From the NCBI RefSeq assembly GCF_958979055.1, contig NC_084887.1:33520620-33584619 (forward strand): a stretch of 64,000 nt of DNA, written 5' to 3'. Origin of the DNA: Alnus glutinosa. Taxonomy: Eukaryota; Streptophyta; Magnoliopsida; Fagales; Betulaceae. Below are positions 33,301-47,100 of the stretch, in pieces. A model generated the notes under the pieces. It ran no database searches, was not told where the DNA came from, and saw only the letters and a list, made by a program, of their open reading frames with translations. How positions within the stretch are numbered: the stretch's first letter is position 1; each line of letters begins with the position of its first letter. A program made the translations under genes and the position numbers.

Positions 33301-36015
33301 TTGTCTCAACAAATCTAGTTGATTTGATTTGTTTTTTACATTGTAGCAGCTTATAGGTACGAGGGTTTAACCTTTTTTTTCTCAATAAGATCTGAATTAT
33401 TCATAAAAAAAAGCCGAAATTTCTTGCCATTTTTGCTCATAAACTTAAGTAGAAGTTGAACATCATAGACTGCTTTTTGTTTATTGTGTGATTTATCTGT
33501 TTCCATTGATTTTGATTTGCTATTGACGCATAGACCAGGGTCTTGCCATGATATTGTGTTTGAGAGGAAGAAATAAAATATGAAAAATAATATTGCTTTC
33601 TGATAGATTGTGATGGAAATTAAGAAAAATTGTTGAAATGGGAAGCTAAGATGGATTGAATAAAGCAAAACGTAATGATGGGATATGAGGAACTACATGT
33701 AGATTGATGATGGATGAGGAAAGTTTGTTTGTCTTTGTTTTTCTGTGTAACAAAGAAGAATGAATGTGTTATCGAGGATGGAACCGATATAGGCTGATTG
33801 CCCTTACAAACGCTGGGAATATAATTTCTGTACTATTTTTTTAACTGAAAATTTCGTCACCAAATTCAAATTTTTGTGATCATATTTCTTTTGCAGAGCA
33901 ATCTTTTTTGGTCACTGCACCACAAATTGTAATTGCATGGTCCTGTTAAGCTTGAAATGATTGTAGTGCATGAAATTGTTATAAATCTGCACTGCCGCTT
34001 AATTGTCTCCTCATTCCTCCTTACAAAGGGAGAAAAATAGCCGTTTGTGGTAATTTGAGAAGATGCTGTTGCCTGTTACTAAACAAGAGACATGGCCTTA
34101 GAATTGGAAATGATGTGTATAGTAGACCCATTGTGGTACAGATTTAAGGATATGCCATAGTGTGGGACCTATTGCCATCTTTGCACTAGGCAAATTTTGG
34201 AAAATTATTTTCTTGTGTTTCTGTCTTCAATGCCGGCATCGGTAAGTAATGTTGTTGGGTCTTTTTCTTTGGGTGCCTCTTCTTTGGCTGTTGCTTGCTC
34301 GGTTTTTCAGTCCTCCGATGTGTTGCCTCTGCAAGTATCCTCTCATTCTCAGTCTTGCATCACCTCCTCTCAGTCTTTTTCTGGGGCAGTTGAGTTGGGA
34401 AAGAGGTTGTGTTCCTCTTTTCATGTGTTGTCGAACTCTAAGTCGTTCCAGAAATATAACCGGAAGGCTGGGGAAGCTAGAGAAGTGCATTTGGACGAGA
34501 ATCTTTTTGCTGATTCTATGGAAGCTTTGAGGCCAGCTCAAGGGCCGGGGTTTCTATTTCTGCTTCTGAGTGATCTTGTCGAGAAAGTAGCTGTTGTGCC
34601 TCCCGTGCAGGATATGGGTAAGTCTCCCTCTCCGGTGAGGGGTTTTCTTCGGCGGGGGTTTCTCAACTTGAGCCCGGTTGTCACTCATAAAGTGTTGGTT
34701 GTATCTGCGTCGAATCCGGTTGTTAAGGAAGGTGTGTCAACTCCGGGTTCTCCTACCGCCATTAAGGGAGAGGATTTCATGGTGAATAGTTTGACCCAAT
34801 CTCAAAAGCGGCCAGTAGGTTTTGATTCGTCTGGGGAGGTGGTTGTGTGGGAACAGGGCGATGAGATTTGGGATGGGGATGATGGCGACTCTCTTTACAC
34901 TTTGGGTGTTTTACCTCCCGATTTGGCCTTGGATTGGGAGTTGGATAGTGATGAGGATATGGATCTGTCATTGGCAATTATGGAATTCATTGAAGAGGAC
35001 TTCCATCGGGGAGTTAAGGCAGAGCATCGAAAGACCAAAGGTAGGAGGAAAGTTTTGAATTTGGTAAGCGCTATCAAGTACGGTGATTCTAGCGTGTCCT
35101 CCCCGCGTAGGAAAGGCAATGTGCACATGGTGTAGGGTTGGGGTCTTCCGATGGTTTTGGGTTTGAGGGCTTGGGTTTTTGAGGGTTGTTGGGTTTTCTT
35201 TCTTGTTGTAGGTTACTTTGGTAGTTCCTGTGTACTTAGTGGTGCCTTACGCTTTTTTAATAAAACATTTATTACTTATAAAAAAACCCTGCTATTTTGT
35301 TCCCATGTGTCTGTTACTTTTCCATTTATAACTCTATTTGTAGTGTTTGTTGTTTGTTTTAAGCAATATTTGTTTCCAAACGGATCTTTTGAAGTGAAGT
35401 AGGAGGGCTTGATGGAAAATGAATGTGCAGAATTTACAATCTATGTTGTTATGCATCCCGTATTGTACATTGTTATGCATCCTGTATTGCAGTATTCTTT
35501 TGCGTTGTACTTTGAAATTACTTTCTTCTCTTCAATAGGCCATCTCTCTCAGATTCATACTTTAAAGAAAAATAACAGAGGTCGTTGCTTTCTGATGTTG
35601 TGGTGATTTCATAAATAAGTTTGATTTTGCTATCCTTATTGTTTATTGCATTGTTCAAGTTTCTCAGGTCCTATTAAGGAGCAAATCTCTAGCAGTACAG
35701 TATCAGAAAAGAAGCCCTTTAAGCAAAGTGTACCTATTACAAGTCAAGCTCAAAGAGATTATAGTGCAACTCAGAATTATCATCCTGACTATGTTGTTCC
35801 TAATGTATGTACGAATTTGGTTTTAGAAATTGATTATTGATTGTTGTTCTTTTTTTAAACTGATCCAGAAGATGAAATTGCAGAGTGTATCAACTCCGTC
35901 TTCTAGAAAACCAAAAGTCAGGAAGAAAGGTACTAATGATTTCTCATCATCGGTTGGAGTGGATCCCGCTGAGCTTCAAGGTTGATTTTTGTTCTGGTTT
36001 TCTGTTTTTTCATAT

Positions 36016-36050
<35 letters not shown>

Positions 36051-39000
36051 CTTATGTATATGTGTGAATAATTTGGTGTATGCCTTTGTGCAGACGCCAC
36101 CATTGGGAGCTTTAGTGAGTTGATGGAGGAGTTCTGTGGCAGAGCCGAAATTCCTACTGATGATCGGGATGAAGCGGAGTGGTTATCATTGCCTCTTTCT
36201 GATCTTAGAATGCTTGTAAATGAAATAATGTCTATCCGTGCAAAGAAACTCCTACATTTGGTTCCTGTAGATATTCTTGTTAGGCTGTTAAGGGTTCTAG
36301 ATCATCAGATACATCGAGCAGAAGGCTTGTCCATTGAAGATTGCGAGCATGTAAGCCTGTTATCATAATTATATTCTTCTGCAGTGATTTAGAGTATGTA
36401 ATTTTCCTCCTGTATTGGGATGGTTTACTTTACATCCTCTTTGCGGGTTTTATGCAAGTCTCAATGTTTGCATTTTTGTTGCCAGTCTCATTGTGTTTAG
36501 TTTTGTTTCTCCTTCATTTTTTTTTAATTGGAGCTAACGTATCTCAGCTAATCAAATTCTAACAGCAAATTCCTTGTAATGCATTGATGTTTTCCAAAAT
36601 TTTCACCTTGGCTAGCAAGTCGTTAATAGTCTTGGTAGCTTAATAAGTAGTACGCTCCATGCTGGTGAATTATGATGCTTCTAGTTCTTTATGCGTAAAC
36701 ATGATACTTTTTAACATATCTTGAAGATTGACTTGAAGTCTGGAATTAATGTTTTTTGGATTTTTTTTCCTATGTAATTAAGAGCTCTAATTCCTAATTT
36801 GTTTCTTTACTATGAGATAGAAAGGCATTGTTTTGCTAATTTCTTCTACTACTCCTTGGTTTCTTTGGTTGACTTCTCTTTATCACTTGATCGTTCCTAG
36901 ATGTGCTTGCATTACCATATCTATTTTCTGGAATCTTGGTTCTTGTATTAACTTCATTCCTAACATAAAAGCATTTCAATCCAAGGTGCGACCCTAAGCC
37001 TAGCATGTTCTCAAAGTCAATTTGTAGAGGTGTGTAATTTTGAGGTTCAGTACCTGTTGTTGGCAAAAAAGAAAAAAAGATACTATATATATGAATTGCT
37101 GTTCCTCTTTAGGTTTTTTTGCTTAGTATGACTGGAACTGCTGGGCATTCAGATAATTTCTAAGTCTGAGCTCTGTTCCTCTCCAACTATCTGCTCTCCT
37201 ATTATTTCTGCTTTTGTGGGCCATATTAGGACTCAAGCTATGTAGCTTTAATTAAATTCATCAACATTTTGTCATTGTTTTTCATTTCTTAAAATTATTA
37301 GAAACTTTAGTTTTCTTGCTTTTCTTTGTATTAATTATTTCTGCAATGTTCCAGTCAGATTCAGATGTAGTTTCATCGATTTTTTGTGCTCTGGAGTCCA
37401 TTCATGCAGCTTTAGCAGTAATGGGCAATGAGCAAATGCAAAAGCAGCTTTATAAAGAAGAGGTAAAGGCTCTTATCTAGTTTTCTTGTTGTTCGCAGTG
37501 TTGATCTTGATGGTTTTTCTCATATATTTTAAGTGCTTGGAGTATTCTTGTGATTTAATATGTTGCATTGATTGGTTATTAATTATTGTTTGTTCAATAC
37601 CAGATAATTGAAAGAATTCTGGAGTTCTCCAGGCATCAGATAATGGATATCATGTGTGGTTATGATCCATCATATCGTGCTTTGCATAAACCAAGTGAAA
37701 ATGGGGAACTTGAAGGTTAGCTTTAGATTTTTATAAGAAAGCTGGATTTTGTTTTTAACCTGCTTTTCCTATTCCTTTTATTTTGAAATTGGGGTAATTT
37801 TCAGCATATTAGTTGGTATACCAGCATCTCCATCCTTTCTTCATAGAAGTTGGTATTGTACTGATTTCGTGCCTCGCTCTATCATTCTACATTCCATTGG
37901 CTCCTTTGGTACTATTTTAACTGAGCTACATTTCTTCACATGTTATTTCAGGTGATGAAGATGAAGAGCTTGATGCTGACTTTGGTTCAGCAAGCAAGAA
38001 GCGACGGATTACTAAGACTGTTAAAGTGAAGAAATCGTCATTAAACAAGTGTGCTTATCAATATGCTGTTCCTCTGCATTCAATATTAAGGCGAGTTTTT
38101 TAGTGTAACTGAATTGAGGTGTGTTCTTATAGTTCATGTGTTTGCTTTGATAGGGTCTCCGCTGCTGTGAATACTATTCTTCAGAAAATGTGCACTATTC
38201 TTGGTTTACTCAAGGATTTGTTGTTAATAGAGAGGTTATCTGATAGTTGCATCTTACAACTTGTGAAGACGAGCTTTACAACATTCTTGGTGGATAATAT
38301 CCAGCTCTTGCAACTGAAAGCGATTGGTTTAATCAGTGGGGTACATTTCTGTACCTTCTGTTTCTTCTTGACAGCTTGTGATTTACTTACCTCCATACTA
38401 CTGCATACAACATTATCCTGGTTTCTTTACTTGTGATACAGATATTCTATTCGTACACTCAGCATCGTACTTATGTGATGGATGAAATACTTCAGCTGCT
38501 CTGGAAGTTACCATCCTCAAAGCGAGCACTAAGATCCTATCACCTACCTGAAGAAGAACAGAGACAGATTCAGATGGTAACTGCTTTGCTGATTCAGTTG
38601 GTTCACTGTAGTGCAAACCTTCCTGAAGCTTTAAGGCAGGTATCAAGTGGCAATTCCATATTAGAAGTCTCAATTGATTGTAGTTACCCAACCAAATGCC
38701 ATGAAGCGGCCACAGAGGCATGTTGTCTTTTTTGGACCCGTGTGCTTCAGCGTTTTGCAACTCTGAAGACTCAAGATGCGTCTGAGATGAAAGTAATGAT
38801 GGAGAATCTTGTTATGGATTTGCTGACAACATTGAATTTACCTGAATATCCGGCTTCAGCTCAGGTTTTGGAGGTACCATTTATTTTGATATTATTACTT
38901 TTGTTAATGCACAAGATTGTTTCCATGCTAAGGCAGGAATTTGTGGATTTGCAGGTTCTGTGTGTCTTGCTACTCCAGAATGCTGGACTGAAATCTAAAG

Positions 39001-42000
39001 ACATCTCTGCACGTACAATGGCCATTGACCTTCTTGGTACAATAGCGGCGAGATTGAAGCGTGATGCTGTCGTTTGCAGGAGGGACAAATTTTGGGTATT
39101 ACAGGAGTTGGTCAATGCTGATGGTGTTGACCACAGATATCCAAAAGATGCATGTTCTATCTGTTTGGACGGAAGGGTTGAAAAATTGTTCTTTATATGT
39201 CAAAGTTGTCAGAGATTGTTTCATGCTGATTGCATGGGAGTAACAGAACATGAAGTTCCTAACAGAAGCTGGCAGTGTCAGATTTGCCTTTGCAGGAAAG
39301 AACTTCTCGTATTACAATCATATTGCAAGTCGCAGTGCAAGGATGATGGGAAAAAGAGTCGCAAATACTCAGAAAAAAATCCTGAAGCCTCTGATCCAAT
39401 TACAAAAGTTGAAATCGTTCAACAGTTGCTACTGAATTACCTCCAAGATGTTGGTTCTTCTGATGACGTGCATCTCTTTGTTCGCTGGTTTGTAGCCATT
39501 AGATCTCTTTCCTTGAGTTTGTGGTTGCATTGATACCAAAGGGATGATACATGTATATACACGTGCAGGTTTTATCTCTGTTTGTGGTACAAGGATGATC
39601 CAAAATCTCAGGAGAAGTTCATTTACTATCTTGCTAGATTAAAATCAAAAGCAATAGTGCGTGATTCTGGAACTGCTTCTTCATTGTTGACAAGGGATTC
39701 AGTCAGGAAGATTACTTTGGCATTGGGACAAAATAACTCTTTCTCCAGAGGGTTTGATAAGATTCTTCATATGCTTCTGGTTAGTCAAATATTTTATTTC
39801 CTTGATGATTTATCAGGTAATACAAGGTCATTCTAACAATATGATTGATTCCAGGCAAGTTTGAGGGAGAACTCTCCTGTGATTCGGGCTAAGGCTCTAA
39901 AAGCGGTAAGTGGAAAATTCTCGTTTTTGAACTTTGAGCCTTTAATAGAAATTAAGTAATTTGTGAGGTTATGTTAACATTTTTTTTTTTTTTGCCGTTT
40001 TGCTCTTCTTCTTCTAATAAAATTTGATATTATGAGCAGGTTAGTATTATTGTAGAAGCTGATCCCGAGGTATTGCGTGATAAACGTGTTCAGCTGGCTG
40101 TTGAAGGAAGGTTTTGTGACTCTGCAATATCTGTAAGGGAAGCAGCTTTGGAACTTGTAGGCAGGCATATTGCTTCACATCCTGATGTTGGTTTGCAGGT
40201 ATGTTTACTTTAAGTCTCTTTATTCATTGCATTCTGCTTTGTTGTTAATCCAAAGTTGGTGGTTTTTTGTAGTACTTTGAGAAGGTTGCTGAAAGAATCA
40301 AAGATACTGGAGTCAGTGTTCGAAAACGAGCGATCAAAATTATTCGAGATATGTGCACTTCAAATGGAAACTTCTCTGAATTTACGAGTGCATGCATTGA
40401 GATCATTTCTCGTGTTAGTGACGATGAATCAAGTATTCAGGTAACTTCAAAACAATAATTTATGTGTTTTTTTTGGGACGTGGGGATGGGAGGAATGGAC
40501 TACTTTATCTAATGACAGTATAAAAGTTAAGGCCTTCCACAAGACCATCATGCTGCTCTGCATGCACTCTACTGACACTCAACTAACAGAAAACATAGCA
40601 AGGCAAGCACAAACAGCAGCTCAAATTTCTATACTAAATGCAACTCGACTCAACTAAGCTTTAATCCCAGTTAAATCAGTGTTGACTTTGGATCCTTGTC
40701 AACTAATTAGGATCAGTCATATGTAATATTTTCTGTCATTCTATCCTATCTAAAATCACTCTTTGTTGTTTTCCTAGTTGACATATATATATATATATAT
40801 ATATATTTTATTACTTTTACCAATATTCTTCTAGGTCTCTATTTCTTTTCACTTCATGAACTTGAATTAAATCACTCTTTCTCACTTGTGCTTCAACTGG
40901 TCTCTGTTGCACATGTCCAAACCATGTCAAGCGACTCTCCTGACCTTGTGCTCAATATTCAATAAGTCACTCTTACCTTTGAATGGATGGATTCATATTT
41001 ATAACAAAAGAATGATGTTTCTGATTATTTTTTTTGCTCTGACATCTGCACCAATCCCATTCATTACATGCTTTTAATGCTAAAAAACATTTTTATGGGC
41101 TCCAGCGGTTCTCCCTTTTTGTAAATGATATATCTAAAAGCCTGTGCTATTATTAGCTGCCACAAATGGAAAGCTGCTTGCCCTGAAAGCATTATTTACT
41201 TTTTTAATGCCTACATCAAGTGGTTCATTGCATCAAATGGTTCATTGTGAATTTCCATTCTTAAAATAATTGATCAAATCTGCTTGGATGAGCACATTGA
41301 TGGGCAAAAAGAAAATGGTCTCTAGATTCAATTACTGGGGTTTTCTTAGGCTTCCTTTTTGATGATCTAATTGAATAGCCAGCCATTAATTAAAGCAGCC
41401 ATTCCTTAGGGCAGAAACAGTTATCTTTCACCTGAGGCCTCTCAAGTTTCCGCTGATGACTCCTAATTTAGAAGCCACCCAGACACTGTATTCTCTTGGC
41501 CGTGTAGTGAATGTGAGTCATAGACCTTAGAACTTATGTCTAGCAGGATGCTATGCTTAGACCTGTTATTTATTCCTTCTGGTGCTAAACTTTTACATGA
41601 CTGTTACTTGATAGCTTTGAATGATTTTTCTGTAGTGCTTGATAATTGATTCTGCAACTGTTGATTTTGTTTGGGTGCTAATATTTTTATGAAAACCTGT
41701 ATGGACCCTTTCGAAGTATCGATGAATATACTTGCAGATCATATAAGAAGATGCTTTTGAACCGTGATTTGAGAAGAATGATTTTTTTTTCATAATGATT
41801 TAGCTATCTTTTGCCTTATCAACCAGAAAAAAGTGAAATATGCTTGAAAAAGATAATAAGTTCAGATTGCATATTTTTCTGTTCCTTTGACAACTCTGTT
41901 GTATTTTCTAGGCATATCACTGTGAATATGAGATATTATGCCATTCGATTTATTACATATCTGCATAGGGAAGTGGTTATTGAGTTATATACTAAACTAT

Positions 42001-44118
42001 CATTTATTTGTTTGGATTTAGTTCCTACTTTTATTATTCTCTCTTCTGCAGGATCTTGTTTGCAAGACATTTTATGAGTTCTGGTTCGAGGAACCTTCTG
42101 GTTCTGAGACTCAGTTTTTTGGAGATGGTAGTTCTGTTCCACTGGAGGTGGCTAAAAAAACCGAGCAGATTGTTGAGATGTTGAGAAGGATGCCAAATCA
42201 CCAACTTCTTGTCGCTGTCATTAAGCGCAACTTAGCTCTTGATTTTTTTCCACAATCAGCTAAAGCTGCTGGTATCAACCCTGTGTCCCTTGCATCAGTG
42301 CGCAAGCGTTGTGAGTTGATGTGCAAGTGCTTACTGGAAAAGATATTGCAGGTACTTTTATTGCCTACTGACACATTAAACTTTTTGATACTTTGTTAAA
42401 AGTACGTTGAGACATTCACTCTTGGACAGGTTGAGGAAATGAACAATGAGGAAATGGAGGTGCGTGCACTTCCTTATGTGCTGGTCTTGCATGCATTTTG
42501 TGTTGTGGATCCAACGCTCTGTGCCCCTGCCTCTGATCCTTCACAGTTTGTGGTTACTTTACAGCCATATCTTAAGACTCAGGTTATCTATCTGTTGCAA
42601 ATATTCATATTCAATCTAGTCTGTTTCTGGGTAGTGTTAATGAAATTCATGTCTGTATTAGATGTAGTGTATGGGTAGCCTGAGGAGCTGCCTTTATCCC
42701 CCGCTTTTTGATTTGTTTAAATAAAAAAATGTGGGGCCAATATTACCTAATGATATAAGGGTCAATTTATTTTTTTCCCTGTAAATCACTTGTTTTTGTT
42801 TGGCTCTTAAAATTATGAAATGGCTCTCTAGAGTCTGCCTTGAATAGGATTTTCAAATATGAATTCAAGTTACATGTTTTAGAGAGCTAAATAAGAGTTA
42901 GAAGTTCGAACTTTCAGTAGCTATTTGTGTGTGCATGTGTGTGTGTTGTGTCAGAATTTAGTTCCTCTGTATTTATTGCTTATTACTAATGCTGTTGATT
43001 CAAAAGAGTCACCAGTCAATAGATAGCTGGAAGCATCTCTGGCTTTACCTTTACAACCATGCTTTATAATGAGAGTCTTGCAACTTATCCTATGTTAGAC
43101 ATTTCTATTTGCAAGAGCCATTTAGAATGTAACCATGTCAATTTACCTTTGATTTTCCCAATGTTTTCCATTTCTGTTTTCTTTTAATGGAAAAATGTGC
43201 ATTATGTAGTAAGTTAAGAATGGAAAAAACAGCATGCCTGTATTCTAACTTGCTTTTGCTTGTGTTCAGGTTGATAATCGAATGGTTGCTCAGTTACTGG
43301 AGAGTGTAATTTTTATAATTGATTCTGTGTTGCCATTGCTTCGAAAATTACCTCAAAGTGTTGTTGAAGAACTTGAGCAAGACTTGAAGCACATGATCGT
43401 TCGGCATTCCTTCCTGACAGTTGTCCATGCTTGCATCAAGTAGCGTCAAGTTCTCAGTTCTTTGTTAATTCTTTTTTGATTGCAATTGCATTATTAAATT
43501 TTTGGTTGCATACTCACATGTGATCTCGCATTTTTAACCCATTCTGGAACTGTGGAATTAGTTTGATGGAATACAGAAAGGCTCAAAAAGCTGTTCCGAC
43601 TATTGACTTATCAAAAACTATCAGCGATGACTTTGCATCAGCATTATATATATTTATTTATTTACAAAGGCATGCATGGCTGTATTTATCTACGTGGTAG
43701 CTGTGCTAATCTATTGCTTGCATATCAATGTAAACACTGCAAACTTGTTTCTATCTTTAACCTCCTTTATTACTTCCATACATGTTTCTTTTATGACAAA
43801 TTGTTTGATTGTTTATTCTGATTTAGGAGTATAACGCTTTTGAAGCTTTTCTAGCTTTTTTTTTTTTTTTTTGATAAGTAATATATATTTATTTACAAAG
43901 TCATGCATGCCTGTATTTATCTACGTGTTAGCTGTGCTAGTCTATTGTGTGCATATATTTTTATATCAATGTAAACACTGCATATATTTTTTTTTTTCTA
44001 TTTGTACTCTTGTTTATTACTTCAATACATGTTTCTTTTATGGCAAAGTGTTTGATTGCTTATTCTGATTTAGGATTATAACGCGTTTGAAGCTTTTCTA
44101 GCTTGATATATAATAATA

Positions 44119-44167
<49 letters not shown>

Positions 44168-47100
44168 GTAATCGAAATTCATTAACCAGAAAAAGAAAAA
44201 AGAGCAAAAGAGTTATGAAAACTAGAAATATGATTGCAATCATAAACAATCATCCAAAGGAAAAGGCTATTAAAGAAAAAGGCCTTCAACTCCACCTCCG
44301 TCCTCTTACTATCTTCGACTCTCATTATCTTCGAAGCTTTTTTCATTTCTTTCTCTCCAAATACACAACATCAAGCATAGCAGAATCATCCTCCAAACAG
44401 CTTCGCTTTGAGGACTACCAAATTACCCTCTCCAACAAGCGAAGAGATCTCTCACTCGACGAGGCATGACCCAAGCTAAACTGAACAAGTCGAAGATAGA
44501 GTTCCATAAGGCACTAGCTGTTTCGCAACAGAGTAACAGGTGGTCCACGGTTTTCCCACTTTTTTTTACACAAACAACACCAATACACCACAATGATATG
44601 CCACTTCCCCAAGTTATCCAATGTGAGAATCTTATCTAAAGTGGCATATCAAGCAAATAAAGTTACTCTCAAAGGGGCCTTACTCTACCAAATAAGGGAA
44701 ATGAGTGTTCTTAACTTCTTATGGGGAATTAAGACATTGTAAAACGATCTTAATTCAAACAACCCTTTCTTGGAGGGTTTAAACAAAGCTTGTCTACATC
44801 GTCCTGTTTCAAGCATATGGTATACACATGATCAAAGAACGAAGTAAAGAGTTCCAACTCTCAATCAAGCGCTGATCTTACAAAATTTACTGTCCACTGA
44901 GGATAGCCATTAACGACCTGAAGAAGATCTACCATAGAAGCATACCTTAAGCAAGCAATGTTGAACTACTCTGAAAAACTTTCCTTAAAGGGAAGCTTCC
45001 CACACCACACATCTTTCCAAAAACTAATCTTGGAGTTGTCACTCACCTCAAATCTAGTAAATCTAGAAAACTCCTTCCAAACTCTCCTAATGTATTTCCA
45101 GAAACCCACCCCTCTGACTTCCATCTTTATGGTCCACCACCACTCTCTACAAGGCCTCTCTCTCAAAAGCCTAACGCTATAACCACTTACCCCTAAGAGC
45201 TCGGTTGAACAAGAGCAACTTTCGAATCCCCAAACCCCTTTAGAAATCAGAGAACATACCTTGGACCAGCTTACCAAACGAAATTTAACCTCATCACCCA
45301 TACCTCACAAGAAATCCCGTTGTAACTTCTCAATTTGGTTAGCAACACTAGCCGGAATGGGAAATAGTGACATGAAGCAAGTAGGCAAGTTAGACAATGT
45401 GCTCTTGATCAGGGCTACCCCTTTTGGACAAGTACAACTGCTTTCAACTAGCTAACCGATGTTCAATATTCTCAATAATGTCATTCCAGATAGATTTGAC
45501 TTTTAAAGAAGCACCCAACGGAAGTCCTAGGTATTTCATAGGCAAAGATGAAACCCTGCAACCCAAAATTCTTGCCAAACTTTCTACACTGTTGACATTA
45601 CCAACAAGAACTAATTCTGATTTAGTCAAATTAATCTTCAAGCTTGAGACAACTTCAAAATATAAGAACAAACAATGCAAAAGGCGGATATCATCTGGGA
45701 CAGCCCCATAGAAAATTAAGGTTTCATCCGTGAACAAAAGGTGAGAGATATCAATCCCACCATCATTCTTCATCCCCACGGAAAAGCCAAACAACAAAGC
45801 CCCTCACTCACTGCAGCAGAGACCATCTTACCCAACACGTCCATAACATTGACAAATTGTTATTTCTATATAATATATATTTGTATAAGATTTATGTTTT
45901 GGGGTTTTGGTATTTAGTTGATTTGGCCAATTAGAGTTGGTTTAAAATAGTTTTTGTAGAGAAAAAGTGGTTGGGAGATATTTTTATTGTTTTGAGTTGG
46001 GAATATTTATGCTTGTTGTTTGTGTCATTTCTTCCTTGGAGAAAGTTTTGCAGTTTTGAATGTCTTCTATGGCTAATATCGTATCCCATCACAGGTGTCT
46101 TTGCTCTGCGGGCAAAGTTGCAGGAAAAGGTGCTATTGTGATTGAGCATCTTATTCAGGTGTTCTTCAAACGTTTGGATGCTCAGCTGGTTGATAACAAG
46201 CAGGTTGGTGGTGAAATTACTATTTTATGTCTTCAATCATTTTGACTGCATGTTCGTTGTTACAAATAGCTTTAACCTTTTATTTTTTCATGTTTTATAC
46301 CCGTGTACGAGTTAAACTGGATTAGATTTGATGAAGATTTTGAGCTATTAAGAATACTAGAACAAAGAAAAATAGCTTCATCTGTTGGGTGCAGTGTTGG
46401 AGTGAGACATGAAAATTGCAGAAATAGGTGTATCTGAGAGGAGTGTTTAAGTTGAGATTTTCTAATTGATGCTCTCAATGCATTTAAAAGTTCTCAATGC
46501 AGAGTGCCTGACTTTTCTTATGAGGGTTAGCATTTGGATTCTATGCAGTGCTAATGCTTTTTTTTTTTTTAAATAAGTAATTCAATCTTTATAGAAAGTG
46601 CAAAGGGGCGCAACCAAAGTGCATAGAGTATGCAAGAGAGACCCATTTAGGGGAAGGAAAAAGAACACAAATCCGAAAATTAGAAAAGCGAGAACTACTT
46701 GTAGCAATAAACCACCCATAAAGGTTTTCGACAAAATAACTTTTAACTCTGCCATTGTTCTCACGTAATTTTCAAAGTTTCAGGAGTTGCTTTCTCTCTA
46801 GATTCATCGCATCAAACAAATGGTGACTACCAAACCGATCTCTCAAACTTGCCTATAATTCTACCATCTTTTGCGGCATTACCCACTCTATTATGAAAAG
46901 GCGGAAAACCAAAACCTTGTTTGGTTACTTCACAATGGAGCATAAGATGATCAATGGATTTCACACTCTTCTTACACATGCAACGTCAGTTCATTGCCAT
47001 GAAGTGCCTTTTTTTTTTTTAGATTATCCAAGGTCAAGATTCTCCCTTATGCTGTTGTCTAAACAAAAAAAGCCATTCTCAAAGGCGCCTTGCTTCTCCA

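Noticed and set aside
34197..35135. 312-codon frame as a host gene or extra SCC2 exon
   Set aside because: Its end matches LINE ORF1 and it is followed by a LINE 3' tail. The SCC2 exons on both sides join in phase without it.
44966..45797. Two minus-strand frames as host genes
   Set aside because: Both are LINE reverse transcriptase and zf-RVT pieces with a damaged catalytic box.
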